Source of the DNA: Halolamina sediminis
GTDB lineage: Archaea > Halobacteriota > Halobacteria > Halobacteriales > Haloferacaceae
Length of the DNA stretch: 64,000 nucleotides
NCBI RefSeq assembly: GCF_001282785.1
Contig: NZ_CVUA01000001.1
Coordinates: 868,001 to 932,000, forward strand
Direction: 5' to 3'
Part shown: positions 1-8,787 of the stretch, in pieces
How the letters are laid out: every line of letters starts with the position of its first letter
How positions within the stretch are numbered: the first letter of the stretch is position 1
Program-made: the position numbers and the translations under genes
The notes under the pieces: model-generated
Databases searched by the model: none
What the model saw: only the letters and a program-made list of their open reading frames with translations
What the model was told of the DNA's origin: nothing

Positions 1-148
1 CGAACTCGACCTCGACGTGGATCCGGAGATCGACGCCGCGAAACGCTACGTCACCGAGACGTGGGGGGTTGACGCCGACGAGGTCGAGCGCGGCTTCGAA
101 CGCATCGAGGAGTCGCTGGTCCAGACCGGGCTCGACGACTGGACGTAG
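1..148 (+). CDS. fen: Flap endonuclease FEN-1, C-terminal fragment (partial)
   Basis: The window opens inside this gene; 48 codons remain and end at TAG 146-148. The tail reads as a helical segment ([17 protein letters not shown]) followed by [18 protein letters not shown]. The final QTGLDDWT fits a PCNA-interacting (PIP) box, with Gln at position 1, an aliphatic residue at position 4 and an aromatic near the end. A PIP box after such a helix is how archaeal FEN-1 proteins finish. FEN-1 removes 5' flaps during Okazaki-fragment maturation and excision repair while bound to PCNA. The nuclease core lies outside the window, so the call rests only on the tail. Another PCNA-binding protein is possible. 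Confidence 0.6.
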   Translation, partial: ELDLDVDPEIDAAKRYVTETWGVDADEVERGFERIEESLVQTGLDDWT

Positions 149-272
149 CCGGGCCTCTCGCAGGGAGTCATTTCTTCCTGACAGTTCCCAATTCGAGAAG
201 AACCCCGGCTCAGTCGTGTGATCGTCGCGTTGCTGACGATAGACTTATCAGGAAAGAGTAGTAGAAACTGGT

Positions 273-557
273 GTGCCAATCGAGCGCGCACTCACGGTCG
301 GCACCACGCTCGCGCTGCTCGGGTCGTTCGCGTTCTCGCTGGTCGCCGTTCGGGGGTACTGGAACGCCCCGTTCGGCGACGTGCTCCGCCCGCTACCGGT
401 CGCCTTCGGTGGCTTCCTCGCTGCCGCAGTCCCCGGTGCGCTCGGAGTCGCAGTCCCGCTCCGCTACCGTGCAGTCGTCGCAAGCGCCGCCGTCCTCGCC
501 GCGTTTGTCGCCGCCACCCAGGGTGTGGTCCTGCTCACGGGGTGGCGCCGCGTATGA
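273..557 (+). CDS. Small membrane protein, first gene of a three-gene operon
   Basis: 94 residues from a GTG start (PIERALTVGTTLALLGSFAF). Three hydrophobic segments are visible at about residues 8-27, 40-62 and 66-88, so it is an integral membrane protein. A TATA-like GACTTATCA lies about 28 nt before the GTG, which suits a leaderless transcript. The TGA overlaps the ATG of the next gene (ATGA), so the two are translationally coupled. I do not recognise a family. The downstream RecA-like DUF7504-type gene suggests a role in a membrane-associated signalling or motility module, but this is inference only. Confidence 0.7.
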   Translation: MPIERALTVGTTLALLGSFAFSLVAVRGYWNAPFGDVLRPLPVAFGGFLAAAVPGALGVAVPLRYRAVVASAAVLAAFVAATQGVVLLTGWRRV

Positions 558-901
558 CTGCTGTCACGCCCGTCGGGCTGCTGGCGCTGCTCGACGCGCT
601 GACGCTGTCGGTCACGAGCGCGTTGCTCGTCTACCCGATCGTTCGTTACTCCAGCCACGTCGCCCACACGGCGGGGTTCCTCGCGCTCGCGACGGCGTTC
701 TTCCTGCTGACGGCGGCCGCGGTCGACGTGCTCCTGTTCGGCGGGAGCCTCCGCGTGTCGGCGCTCGTGCTGTTGGCGTCGCTCGCCGCCCTCGTCGGTA
801 CCGTGTCGTTCGCCCGGCCGTTCCTGGCCGTGCCGACGGCGGACGACGAACCGGAGCCGGCGGCGTTCGAAGGCCGGTTCGAGGGGGGTGGTGGACAGTG
901 A
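554..901 (+). CDS. Membrane protein, second gene of the operon
   Basis: 115 residues starting MTAVTPVGLLALLDALTLSV. The ATG overlaps the previous stop, and the gene's own TGA overlaps the next start (GTGA at 898-901). Four hydrophobic stretches fill about residues 5-90, followed by a short acidic tail (ADDEPEPAAFEGRFEGGGGQ). No family is recognised. The paired overlaps show that these two small membrane proteins are made together with the soluble DUF7504-like protein downstream. Confidence 0.7.
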   Translation: MTAVTPVGLLALLDALTLSVTSALLVYPIVRYSSHVAHTAGFLALATAFFLLTAAAVDVLLFGGSLRVSALVLLASLAALVGTVSFARPFLAVPTADDEPEPAAFEGRFEGGGGQ

Positions 902-1485
902 GCTTCGGCAGCCGGTCGATGCTGTCCTCGCCCGAAGTCGGCCAGGAGCGCCCGGCGAACGAGGTTCCGGGGGACACGGCGACGCTGCCCGAGGAGCCCG
1001 GGCGGCAGTCGCTGGTGACGATCCCGTCGATGAGCACCGGGCTGACGGCGCTACCCGAGCGGGGCTGTGAGAACCTCCTCGTCGTCTCGCCGTGGGCGCC
1101 CGATCGGATCGAGTCCGCGCTTCGGGATCGCGGCGTGCCGGTGGGCAACTGCGGCCTGATCCCGGTCAACGGCTCGCCGGTGCGCTACGACGGGCCGCTC
1201 TGGACGACCGAGGCGGTCTCGCCCGCGGACCTGACCGGCCTGTCGATGCGGTACTGCGAAGCGATGCGACACGTCGAGCCCGGCGAGGGCTGGGTGCTGA
1301 TCGACAACGTTCAGGTGTTGCTGATGTACGTCGACGCCGACCGGGCGGTCCGGTTGTTGCGCCGCCTCACCCGGCAGGCACACGAGCGCGACGTGACGGG
1401 CGTGGTCTCGGTCGACCGCAGCGCCGTCGAAACGCGGACGATCGCGACGCTCGGCCAACTCGTCGGCACGGTCGTCGAGCGCTGA
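898..1485 (+). CDS. DUF7504-like RecA/KaiC-fold protein
   Basis: 195 residues from a GTG embedded in the previous stop codon. After an N-terminal linker come a degenerate RecA-like core, NLLVVSPWAPDRIESALRDR near residue 60, and a hydrophobic strand-plus-Asp segment (GWVLIDNVQVLLMYVD) like a Walker B strand. No intact P-loop is visible, so ATP binding is doubtful. The arrangement resembles the haloarchaeal DUF7504 family, KaiC-fold proteins often found next to signalling or motility genes; this is from memory, not a search. Context: third gene of an operon with two membrane proteins. Confidence 0.6.
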   Translation: MSFGSRSMLSSPEVGQERPANEVPGDTATLPEEPGRQSLVTIPSMSTGLTALPERGCENLLVVSPWAPDRIESALRDRGVPVGNCGLIPVNGSPVRYDGPLWTTEAVSPADLTGLSMRYCEAMRHVEPGEGWVLIDNVQVLLMYVDADRAVRLLRRLTRQAHERDVTGVVSVDRSAVETRTIATLGQLVGTVVER

Positions 1486-1586
1486 CGGCGAAGCGGGGAC
1501 AGTCGGCCCCGACAGCGTCGATGGCTCCCGCATTCTCGACGGTCACCACCGACTCCCTTTTCAGCGCGCACGACCGGGGGTAGCGT

Positions 1587-1859
1587 ATGGAGACGGACGA
1601 ACTCGAAGCGACGATCGAGGCCGAGATTCGCGACGCGGAGGCCACCGTGAGCCTCCCGCGTGCTCACCACGACCGGAACCACCAGGACGCCCACTTCGCG
1701 GCGGTCGTCGTCTCCCCCGCGTTCGAGGGAGAGACGCTGGTCGAACAGCACCAGATGGTGTACGACGCCGTCGGCGACGAGATGACTGACAGCGTCCACG
1801 CGCTGGAGATCGAGACGTACACGCCCGAGGAGTACGCCGAGCGCGAGCACGACGAGTAG
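1587..1859 (+). CDS. bolA: BolA family protein
   Basis: 90 residues. The class II KH-like BolA fold is recognisable from HFAAVVVSPAFEGETLVEQHQMVYDAV and the closing VHALEIETYTPEEY. The first matches the family pattern in which the protected strand is followed by F-x-G-x-S/T-x-V-x-x-H/Q. The second is the family's conserved -HAL-x-I-x-T- end. BolA proteins usually partner with monothiol glutaredoxins in iron-sulfur cluster handling or act as regulators. A CxxC/G or conserved His that would settle the metal role is not obvious. It stands alone, 50 nt before fumC. Confidence 0.8.
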   Translation: METDELEATIEAEIRDAEATVSLPRAHHDRNHQDAHFAAVVVSPAFEGETLVEQHQMVYDAVGDEMTDSVHALEIETYTPEEYAEREHDE

Positions 1860-1908
1860 TCACGCCGACATCGGAGGGTTTTACGCCGCACCGGCCGATC
1901 GGCCGGGC

Positions 1909-3321
1909 ATGAGCGAAGAGGACTACCGAACCGAAGCGGACAGCCTCGGCGAAGTGCAGGTGCCGGCGGACGCCTACTGGGGCGCCCAGACCCAGCGCGC
2001 GATCCAGAACTTCCCCATCTCCGACAGCGCGTTCGGCCGGCGGTTCGTCCGCGCACTCGGCGTCGTGAAGAAGGCGGCCGCGCAGGCCAACCACGATCTG
2101 GGCCACCTCGACGAGGAGACCGCCGACGCGATCGTCGCCGCCGCCGACGAAGTGATCGCCGGCGAGTACGACGACCAGTTCCCGGTCGACGTGTTCCAGA
2201 CCGGCTCCGGTACCTCCTCGAACATGAACGCCAACGAAGTGATCGCCAACCGCGCCGCGGAGATCCTCGGCGCCGAGGTCGGCGATCGCGTCGTCCACCC
2301 CAACGACGACGTGAACTTCGGGCAGTCATCCAACGACGTGATCCCGACGGCGATGCACGTCGCCGCGCTGGAAGCCGTCGAGAAGGACCTCACGCCCGCG
2401 CTGGAGACCCTCGCCGACGAACTCGGAGCGAAGGAAAAGGAGTTCGACGGCGTGGTCAAGACCGGCCGCACCCACCTGCAGGACGCCACGCCCGTCCGGC
2501 TGGGACAGGAGTTCGGCGGCTACCGCACGCAGGTCGAGAAGGGGATCGACCGGCTGGAGAGCGCCCGCCTGCGGCTCGCGGAACTGGCGCTGGGCGGCAC
2601 CGCCGTCGGCACCGGGCTCAACACCGACCCCGAGTTCCCCGAACTCGCCGCGGAGTACATCAGCGAGGAGACCGGCCTCGGCTTCCGCGAGGCCGACGAC
2701 CACTTCGAGGCACAGGCGGCCCACGACGCCATGAGCGAGGCCCACGGCGCGCTGCGGGTGGTCGCGGGCAGCCTGAACAAGATCGCCAACGACCTCCGGC
2801 TGCTCGCCTCCGGCCCGCGGAACGGGCTGGGCGAGATCGAACAGCCCGAGAATCAGCCCGGGAGCTCGATCATGCCCGGCAAGATCAACCCCGTCGTCGC
2901 CGAGGCGGTGAATCAGGTCCACAAGCAGGTCGTGGGCAACGACGCCGCAGTGTCGGCGGGCGCCGCGGAGGGCCAGATCGACCTGAACCTCTACAAGCCC
3001 GTCATCGCGCACAACTTCCTCGAGTCCGCCGAACTGCTCTCGAACAGCGCGTCGACGTTCGCCGAGAAGTTCGTCGCGAAGCTGGAAGCGAACGAGGAGC
3101 ACTGCGAAGCCCAGGTCGAGCGCTCGATGGCGCTCGCGACGGCGCTCAACCCCGCGATCGGCTACGACAAGGCGTCGAAGGTCGCGAAGCAGGCCCTCGC
3201 TGAGGGGAAGTCGGTGAAGGAAGTGGCCGTGTCCGAGGGCTACCTGACCGAAGCGGAGGCTGAAGAGGTGCTCGATCCCGAGAAGATGACCCACCGCGGG
3301 ATCCTCGGCGACGAGGACTGA
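1909..3321 (+). CDS. fumC: Fumarate hydratase, class II
   Basis: 470 residues, the usual class II fumarase length. It interconverts fumarate and malate in the citric acid cycle in the cytosol, without an iron-sulfur cluster. The superfamily signature GSSIMPGKINPV sits at residues 318-329 and carries the catalytic serine loop. GSGTSSNMNANEV and KTGRTHLQDATPV, the other active-site regions shared with aspartase and argininosuccinate lyase, are intact. Fumarase rather than aspartase is favoured by the N-terminal YWGAQTQRAIQNFPIS segment. A TTTTAC box about 25 nt before the ATG suggests a leaderless monocistronic gene. Confidence 0.95.
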   Translation: MSEEDYRTEADSLGEVQVPADAYWGAQTQRAIQNFPISDSAFGRRFVRALGVVKKAAAQANHDLGHLDEETADAIVAAADEVIAGEYDDQFPVDVFQTGSGTSSNMNANEVIANRAAEILGAEVGDRVVHPNDDVNFGQSSNDVIPTAMHVAALEAVEKDLTPALETLADELGAKEKEFDGVVKTGRTHLQDATPVRLGQEFGGYRTQVEKGIDRLESARLRLAELALGGTAVGTGLNTDPEFPELAAEYISEETGLGFREADDHFEAQAAHDAMSEAHGALRVVAGSLNKIANDLRLLASGPRNGLGEIEQPENQPGSSIMPGKINPVVAEAVNQVHKQVVGNDAAVSAGAAEGQIDLNLYKPVIAHNFLESAELLSNSASTFAEKFVAKLEANEEHCEAQVERSMALATALNPAIGYDKASKVAKQALAEGKSVKEVAVSEGYLTEAEAEEVLDPEKMTHRGILGDED

Positions 3322-3396
3322 CGAAGCGTCCTGACGAACACCCCCGACCGCCCGCGACTGCGACCATTTTTACCCCCACCGCTCCCCACACTACCC

Positions 3397-5271
3397 ATGA
3401 GCGACGACGCCCGCGACTACGAGGAACTCGGCCTCGTGGCCGGCCTCGAGATCCACCAACAGCTCGACACCGAGACCAAGCTGTTCTGTGACTCGCCGAC
3501 CGAACTCCGCGAGCCCGAGGAGGCGACCCACACGATCACCCGCGAGCTCCACCCGACCCGGAGCGAGCTCGGCGAGCTCGACGAGGCGGCGATGGAGGAG
3601 AGCCGCGTCGACCGCACGTTCGAGTACCTCGCCTACGACACCACCTGTCTGGTCGAGGAGGACGACGAGCCGCCCGCCCGCATCGACGAGGAGGCGCTCT
3701 CGGTCGCGATGAGCATCGCGGACCTGCTCGACGCCGACGTGGTCGATCAGGGCCACGTGATGCGCAAGCTGGTGATCGACGGCTCGAACACCTCCGGCTT
3801 CCAGCGCTCGATGCTGCTGGCCCAGCACGGCGAGATCGAGACCAGCGAGGGCAGTGTGGGGATCACCGACGTGATGCTGGAGGAGGAGTCCGCCCAGCGC
3901 GTCGAGGAGACCGACGAGGGCGTACGCTACTCGCTGGACCGCCTCGGCATCCCCCTCGTGGAGATCGGCACCGCGCCGGACATCAGTTCGCCCGAGCAGG
4001 CGTACGAGGCCGCCGAGCACATCGGGATGCTCCTGCGCTCGACGGGCTCGGTCAAGCGCGGGCTCGGGACGATCCGGCAGGACGTGAACGTCTCCATCGC
4101 CGACGGCGCCCGCGTCGAGATCAAGGGCGTGCAGGCGCTGGGCGACATCCGCGAGATCGTCGCCAACGAGGTGGACCGACAGGTCGAACTGCTCGCGATC
4201 CGCGACGAACTGGAGTCCCGCGGTGCCGCGGTGGGCGAGGTCAGCGACGTGGCCGGGGCCTTCGCCGACACCGACTCGGGCGTGATCCGCGGCGCACTGG
4301 ATTCGGGCGGCGAGGTGCTCGCAGTCCCCCTCTATGGCTTCGACGGCCTCGTCGGTCGAGAGATCCAGCCCGACCGCCGCCTCGGCACCGAGTTCTCCGA
4401 CCACGCCAAGCGCGCCGGGGCGGGCGGGATCTTCCACACCGACGAACTGCCGGCCTACGGCGTGACCGAGGACGAGGTCGACGAACTGAAGACTGCTGTC
4501 GATGCGGGCGAGGACGACGCCGTGGCGCTGGTCGCCGCCGACAGCGAGGTGGCCGGGCAGGCGATCGAGGCCGCGGCCGACCGCGCCCGGACCGCGATCG
4601 AGGGCGTGCCCGAGGAGACCCGCGGCGCGAACGACGACGGGACGACGCGCTACCTCCGGCCGCTCCCCGGCGCGGCGCGGATGTACCCCGAGACCGACGT
4701 GCCGCCCGTCGAGCCCGACCCCAGCGAGATCGAGACGCCCGAACTCTTGACCGAGCGCGTCGAGCGCTACGCCGAGGAACTCGGGCTGGACGAGGGGCTC
4801 GCCGAGCAGGTCGCGTTCGGCCGCCGGATGGTGCTGTTCGAGGAGGCCGTCGAGGCGGGCGTCGACCCCACCTTCGCCGCCTCCACGCTGGAGTCGACGC
4901 TGACGGAACTCAGCCGCGACGGCGTCGAGGTGGAGAACATCCGCGACGACGCGCTGCTCGGGACGCTGCTGCTCGTCGACGAGGGCGAACTCCCGAAGGA
5001 AGGTGTCAACCCCGTGTTGACCGCGCTGGCCGCCGAGCCCGACCTCACCCCCGAAGAAGCGATGGAGGAGGAGGGCGTCGGCGGCGTCAGCGAGGCGGAA
5101 GTGCGCGAGGCGGTGCAGGAGGTCGTCGAGCGCAACGCCGGACAGGTCGAAGAAGAGGGGATGGAGGCGTTCTCCGGGCTCATGGGCGAGTGTATGGGCG
5201 CGCTGCGCGGGCAGGCCGGCGGCGACCTCGTGAGCGAGCTGCTGCGTGAGGAGATCCAGAAGCGCGCCTGA
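3397..5271 (+). CDS. gatE: Glutamyl-tRNA(Gln) amidotransferase subunit E
   Basis: 624 residues. With GatD it converts Glu-tRNA(Gln) to Gln-tRNA(Gln), the archaeal route to glutaminyl-tRNA. The GatB/GatE cradle start is clear: GLEIHQQLDTETKLFCDSP, then MRKLVIDGSNTSGFQR and GLGTIRQDVNVSI. GatE rather than GatB is shown by the extra length and by the inserted GAD-like domain at about residues 290-400, as in bacterial AspRS (VPLYGFDGLVGREIQPDRR ... GAGGIFHTDELPAYGVT). The C-terminal YqeY-like helical tail (LMGECMGALRGQAGG) binds tRNA in relatives. GatD is not in the window. A TTTTTAC element precedes the ATG. Confidence 0.95.
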   Translation: MSDDARDYEELGLVAGLEIHQQLDTETKLFCDSPTELREPEEATHTITRELHPTRSELGELDEAAMEESRVDRTFEYLAYDTTCLVEEDDEPPARIDEEALSVAMSIADLLDADVVDQGHVMRKLVIDGSNTSGFQRSMLLAQHGEIETSEGSVGITDVMLEEESAQRVEETDEGVRYSLDRLGIPLVEIGTAPDISSPEQAYEAAEHIGMLLRSTGSVKRGLGTIRQDVNVSIADGARVEIKGVQALGDIREIVANEVDRQVELLAIRDELESRGAAVGEVSDVAGAFADTDSGVIRGALDSGGEVLAVPLYGFDGLVGREIQPDRRLGTEFSDHAKRAGAGGIFHTDELPAYGVTEDEVDELKTAVDAGEDDAVALVAADSEVAGQAIEAAADRARTAIEGVPEETRGANDDGTTRYLRPLPGAARMYPETDVPPVEPDPSEIETPELLTERVERYAEELGLDEGLAEQVAFGRRMVLFEEAVEAGVDPTFAASTLESTLTELSRDGVEVENIRDDALLGTLLLVDEGELPKEGVNPVLTALAAEPDLTPEEAMEEEGVGGVSEAEVREAVQEVVERNAGQVEEEGMEAFSGLMGECMGALRGQAGGDLVSELLREEIQKRA

Positions 5272-5277
5272 GGCCCG

Positions 5278-5763
5278 CTATTCGTCGGCGAGCATCTCCA
5301 CCAGGGTATCGAGCGAGTAGCTCTCCAACGGTCGCTGCCCGTCCCGGAGCGACTTGATCACGAACGTCGAATCGGTGCGGTCGACCTCCTCGATGTCCTC
5401 GAACGCCCGGATTAGTCGCTCCACGTCGTCGCTGTCGGGCAGCCGCGCGACGACGACGAAGTCGGTCTCGCCCATCGTGAAGTACGCCTCCGTCACGCCC
5501 TCGACCCCGAGCAGTCGTTCGCTCAGCTGTTCGTGGGAGCCGCTGTAGTCCGCCAGCACCTCGACGACGACCGTGACCCCCAACCCCAGCTCGTCGAGGT
5601 TCAGGTCGTAGAGGTCGTTCTCGATCACGCCGTCCTCCCGGAGATTGTTCAGCCGGTAGTGGATCGTCGAGACGGGGATCCCCGTCTCCTCGTGGAGTCG
5701 TTCCGGGCTACTGGTACCGAGATCCGAGATCGCCTTCAGCAGGCGCACGTCGCGCTCGTCCAT
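5278..5763 (-). CDS. Lrp/AsnC family transcriptional regulator
   Basis: 161 residues, starting MDERDVRLLKAISDLG. Residues 1-55 form the winged HTH (ETGIPVSTIHYRLNNLREDGVI recognition region). Residues 65-145 form the RAM/AsnC ligand-binding ferredoxin fold (GVTVVVEVLADYSGSHEQLSER ... ETDFVVVARLPDSDDVERLI). The ATG at 5763 is chosen because the HTH begins there; the reading frame stays open upstream but without coding character. It is divergent from the EamA exporter gene with 150 nt between them, the usual layout for an Lrp protein controlling an amino-acid or metabolite exporter. The effector cannot be read from sequence. Confidence 0.88.
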   Translation of the reverse strand: MDERDVRLLKAISDLGTSSPERLHEETGIPVSTIHYRLNNLREDGVIENDLYDLNLDELGLGVTVVVEVLADYSGSHEQLSERLLGVEGVTEAYFTMGETDFVVVARLPDSDDVERLIRAFEDIEEVDRTDSTFVIKSLRDGQRPLESYSLDTLVEMLADE

Positions 5764-5913
5764 AGATCTCGTTCGAAAGCGATACGCAAAGAGATTGCGG
5801 AAAAGTGAGTGGGATAAACAACCGAATCCCATATTTCTGAATAGCATTCCAAAAACGCCGAATCCGGTAGAGACAGGCATAAGTACAACAGTCAATTCGT
5901 CCCATATACGAAT
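5764..5913. promoter_or_regulatory. Divergent Lrp / EamA control region
   Basis: This 150-nt gap is far more AT-rich than the flanking genes. On the plus side GCATAAGTAC (5877-5886) lies about 30 nt before the EamA ATG. On the minus side TTTATCC, read from 5811-5817, lies about 50 nt before the lrp ATG. Several short A/T-rich blocks lie between the two. Binding of the Lrp product here is an inference from the divergent layout. Confidence 0.5.
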
Positions 5914-6888
5914 ATGAATGCAATTCGCTGGAGTCGTGGCCAACTTCTGGCCGCTCTGTTGTTCGTTTCCCTCGCGTCGATCTGGGGCGGCTCGTTCGTC
6001 GCCATCGAGATGGGGCTCGGTTCGGTGCCGCCGCTGTGGTTCGCGGGGCTGCGGTATCTCCTCGCCGGCGCGGTGATCTCTGGCGTCGCCGCCGCCACCG
6101 GCCGGTTCCGACCGAAGGATCGGTCGGAGTGGCTCTCGATCGCGCTCGTCGGCAGCTTCGTCGTCGCCGGCTACCACGGCCTACTCTACCTCGGGACGGC
6201 GGTGATCTCCGGGTCGATCTCCTCGGTGATCGTCAGCCTCTCGCCGGTGCTCACGACCGTCGCCGCCGGCGCGATGCTGGCCGACGAGTCGCCCGGCGTC
6301 GTCGACGGCCTCGGCCTCCTGGTCGGCCTCGCCGGTGTCGTCGTGATCGCGAACCCCGGCGGGAGCTCGGTGCCGCTCTCTGGGGTCGCGCTGGTGTTCG
6401 TCGGCGTCGCGCTGTTCGCGACGGGCTCGGTCGGGCTGCGCGCGCTGGATTCGGGGCTCCCGGCAGCGTCGCTGCAGGGCTGGGCGATGCTGCTCGGCTC
6501 GACGATGCTTGTCGGCGGCGCCGTCCTCCGCGGCGAGTCGTTCCCGACCGGCGTCGCCAGCGGCGAGTCGGCGCTGCCGTTCCTCTACCTGGTGTTCGGC
6601 GCCGCCGTCGTCGGCTACCTGATCTACTTCGACCTGCTCTCTCGGATCGGGCCGGTCCGGGTGAACTACGTCGCCTACCTCGAACCCGTGACCGCGGCGA
6701 TGGCCGCGTGGGCGGTGCTCGGGCGCGCGCCGACGGCGACGACCGCGGCGGGGTTCCTGCTCGTCGCGGCCGGTTTCGCGCTCGCGACCACCGACGATCC
6801 GCTCGACCGACTCGGGCTTCGCTCCGAGGAGATCGTCCAAAGTGACCTCTCGGACAACGGCAGCGTCGAAGTCCACTACGCGGACTGA
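5914..6888 (+). CDS. EamA family (DMT superfamily) transporter
   Basis: 324 residues with ten predicted membrane helices in two EamA repeats of five. The first repeat starts SLASIWGGSFVAIEMGLG and contains the loop PLWFAGLRYLLAG. The second ends GPVRVNYVAYLEPVTAAMAAWAVLG, matching the family's conserved proline-containing helix. Such carriers usually export amino acids or small metabolites across the cell membrane. A short acidic cytoplasmic tail follows residue 295. The divergent Lrp/AsnC regulator supports an amino-acid-related substrate, but the substrate is not known. Confidence 0.88.
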   Translation: MNAIRWSRGQLLAALLFVSLASIWGGSFVAIEMGLGSVPPLWFAGLRYLLAGAVISGVAAATGRFRPKDRSEWLSIALVGSFVVAGYHGLLYLGTAVISGSISSVIVSLSPVLTTVAAGAMLADESPGVVDGLGLLVGLAGVVVIANPGGSSVPLSGVALVFVGVALFATGSVGLRALDSGLPAASLQGWAMLLGSTMLVGGAVLRGESFPTGVASGESALPFLYLVFGAAVVGYLIYFDLLSRIGPVRVNYVAYLEPVTAAMAAWAVLGRAPTATTAAGFLLVAAGFALATTDDPLDRLGLRSEEIVQSDLSDNGSVEVHYAD

Positions 6889-6931
6889 CGAGCGCCGGAA
6901 CACCCAACACCACGCCGGCTGAACGGCCGCT

Positions 6932-7366
6932 GTGACCACCTACTTCGACGACCTGACCGTCGGCGACACCGACGAGTTCGGCACGTACGACGTGACCGAA
7001 GAGGAGATTCTGGAGTTCGCCGGACAGTACGACCCGCAGCCGTTCCACACAGATCCGGCCGCTGCGGCCGAGACGATCTACGGCGGCCTCATCGCCTCGG
7101 GCTGGCACACCTGCGCGATGACGATGCGGCTGCTCGTCGACGGCCACTTCGACGACAGCGCGGCGATGGGCGCGAAAGGCGTCGAGGAACTGCGTTTCCC
7201 GCGGCCGGTCCGGCCGGGGGACTCGCTCTCGGTCCGGACAGAAGTGCTGGAGAAGACGGTCGATGGCCAGGACCGCGGAACCGTCCGGGTTCACTCGGAG
7301 ACGGTAACGGAAAACGACGAGTTGGTGCTCTCGATGACCAGCGAGGTGATGTACGCCCGACGGTGA
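6932..7366 (+). CDS. MaoC-like hot-dog dehydratase
   Basis: 144 residues from a GTG start (TTYFDDLTVGDTDEFG). The hydratase-2 active-site motif is present as QYDPQPFHTDP, with the Asp-x4-His catalytic pair, followed by GGLIASGWHT. The family covers (R)-specific enoyl-CoA hydratases and related acyl dehydratases. The second half (RPVRPGDSLSVRTEVLEK) is the usual hot-dog strand pair. It lies 43 nt after the EamA gene on the same strand; a functional link to it is not evident. In haloarchaea such proteins serve beta-oxidation or polyhydroxyalkanoate supply, but the exact substrate is open. Confidence 0.85.
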   Translation: MTTYFDDLTVGDTDEFGTYDVTEEEILEFAGQYDPQPFHTDPAAAAETIYGGLIASGWHTCAMTMRLLVDGHFDDSAAMGAKGVEELRFPRPVRPGDSLSVRTEVLEKTVDGQDRGTVRVHSETVTENDELVLSMTSEVMYARR

Positions 7367-7381
7367 CGTTCGAACCGCGCC

Positions 7382-8212
7382 TCAGCGCCGCAGTTCGTCT
7401 TCCTCGTCGAGTTCGTCGAGCAGCTCCTTCCGTTCCTCGAGCTGGTCGGTCGCGCGCCGGAGCACGCCAAGCAGCGTGGTGACCTCGCGGTCGGTCGGCT
7501 TTACCCGGCCCAGCAGCCGGCGGAACATCCGCTCGGTCTTCTCGTGTTTGTGCTCGCGGTGGCCCATCGCGGTCAGGAACTCGTCCCAGTAGTCGTGCAG
7601 CCGCTCGACCTCGTCGGGCCCCGCGCGGTGTGGCTCGGTGTCGGGCAGTTGGGTGCCGTCAAGCGTGAGCTTTCGGAGCTCGTACAGGGTGACGGTCGCC
7701 GACTGCCCGAGGTTCATCACGGGGTACGCCTCGCTCGCGGGGATCGAGGCGACCTGATCCAGCCGTTCGAGCTCGTCGTTCGCGAGCCCCTTGTCTTCGC
7801 GGCCGAACACGAGCGCGACGGGGGCGTCGACGTCGCGGAGTTCGTCGACGAGATCGACGGGCGTGCTGTAGGGAAACCGGACGTGCTTGCGGCTGTCCTC
7901 GCCCGTGATCGCGGTGAAGCCGACCGTGTGGTAGTTCGCACACAGCTCGTCGAACGTGAGCTCCTCGGCGCCGGGGAGCACGTCCTGCCGGGCGTGGCCC
8001 GCAAATCCGTACGCCTCGCCGTCGGGCTCGATCTCGGGCGGATCGATCAACAGCAGGTCCTCGACACCGAAGTTCTTCATCGCCCGGGCGATGGTGCCGA
8101 CGTTCCCGGGGGTCTGGGCGTCGACGATACAGACCGAGATGTCGGGCCCGCCCTCGCTGCCGGCCGCCCCGCTCCCCGTCTCGGCGTCGTCGGACCGCTC
8201 TCCCTCGCTCAT
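7382..8212 (-). CDS. trmJ: tRNA/rRNA 2'-O-methyltransferase, TrmJ type (SPOUT)
   Basis: 276 residues. The SpoU/TrmH knotted fold is shown by three motifs in order: PGNVGTIARAMKNFGVEDL (about 35-53), LVFGREDKGLANDELE (about 135-150) and YPVMNLGQSATVTLYELRK (about 162-180). TrmJ modifies position 32 of tRNAs in archaea and bacteria. A charged helical C-terminal extension (MFRRLLGRVKPTDREVTTLLGVL) matches TrmJ relatives. The first 22 residues are a low-complexity acidic lead typical of halophiles. The ATG overlaps the stop of the upstream gene (ATGA), so the two are coupled. Confidence 0.88.
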   Translation of the reverse strand: MSEGERSDDAETGSGAAGSEGGPDISVCIVDAQTPGNVGTIARAMKNFGVEDLLLIDPPEIEPDGEAYGFAGHARQDVLPGAEELTFDELCANYHTVGFTAITGEDSRKHVRFPYSTPVDLVDELRDVDAPVALVFGREDKGLANDELERLDQVASIPASEAYPVMNLGQSATVTLYELRKLTLDGTQLPDTEPHRAGPDEVERLHDYWDEFLTAMGHREHKHEKTERMFRRLLGRVKPTDREVTTLLGVLRRATDQLEERKELLDELDEEDELRR

Positions 8213-8787
8213 CCGCTCCCGGGGTAGTCGGTGTCCAGATCCAGATCAGACACGTCGAGCTCCTCGCTCTCCTCCTCGTCGCTCTCTGGCGCCCGCAGGT
8301 CGTAGCGCTTCTCCTCGAACTCGACGGACTGCTCCAGCCGGCGCTGGGCCTCCTCGGGGGTCGGGAGGTTCGGCAGCTCGCCCGGCGACTCCTCGACGTG
8401 CTCGTCGGGGCCGTACCCCTCGGGGGCGCGGTTGTCGGCGACGAACCACTCGTGGAACTCGTCGCGGAACCGCTCCTCGCCCGCGAGCTCGCTGCCGCCT
8501 TCCTCGCGGAACCAGTAGAGGAAGTCCGCCTCGTGTTCGTTACACAGCAGCACCTCGTCCCCGGGTTCGCCGTAGACGATCGCCGCGGGGTTGGCGCGCC
8601 GCTTCGCTTCCTCGCCGTGTTCGAGGTAGCAGGCGTCGCAGGGCTGATCCATCAACAGGCCGAGACGCAGGAGCCGGTTCCGGGCGTCGTCGGGCATGTC
8701 GTCAAGCGGCGCCCACTCCCCGTCGTCGGTGAACACCTCTTCCTCGTCGAACCGCCAGCCGCGAAGGCCGACGCTCACTTTCGCCAT
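8209..8787 (-). CDS. Conserved haloarchaeal protein with a Cys zinc-site candidate
   Basis: 192 residues, strongly acidic. It begins MAKVSVGLRGWRFDEEEVF and carries CDACYLEH at about 51-58 and LLCNEHEADFLYWF at about 81-94. The three cysteines with nearby histidines could bind one zinc. The last third is a disordered Asp/Glu-rich tail (ESDEEESEELDVSDLDLD). I cannot assign a function. Its overlap with trmJ (ATGA) suggests a partner in RNA modification or at least co-translation. A TrmJ accessory role would be inference only. Confidence 0.7.
   Translation of the reverse strand: MAKVSVGLRGWRFDEEEVFTDDGEWAPLDDMPDDARNRLLRLGLLMDQPCDACYLEHGEEAKRRANPAAIVYGEPGDEVLLCNEHEADFLYWFREEGGSELAGEERFRDEFHEWFVADNRAPEGYGPDEHVEESPGELPNLPTPEEAQRRLEQSVEFEEKRYDLRAPESDEEESEELDVSDLDLDTDYPGSG

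Noticed and set aside
271-1485. One 404-residue protein over the whole first operon
   Set aside because: The first 200 residues are an Arg/Ser-rich out-of-frame reading. Two membrane proteins with proper starts and four-base overlaps explain the region; only the last 195 residues in this frame are real.
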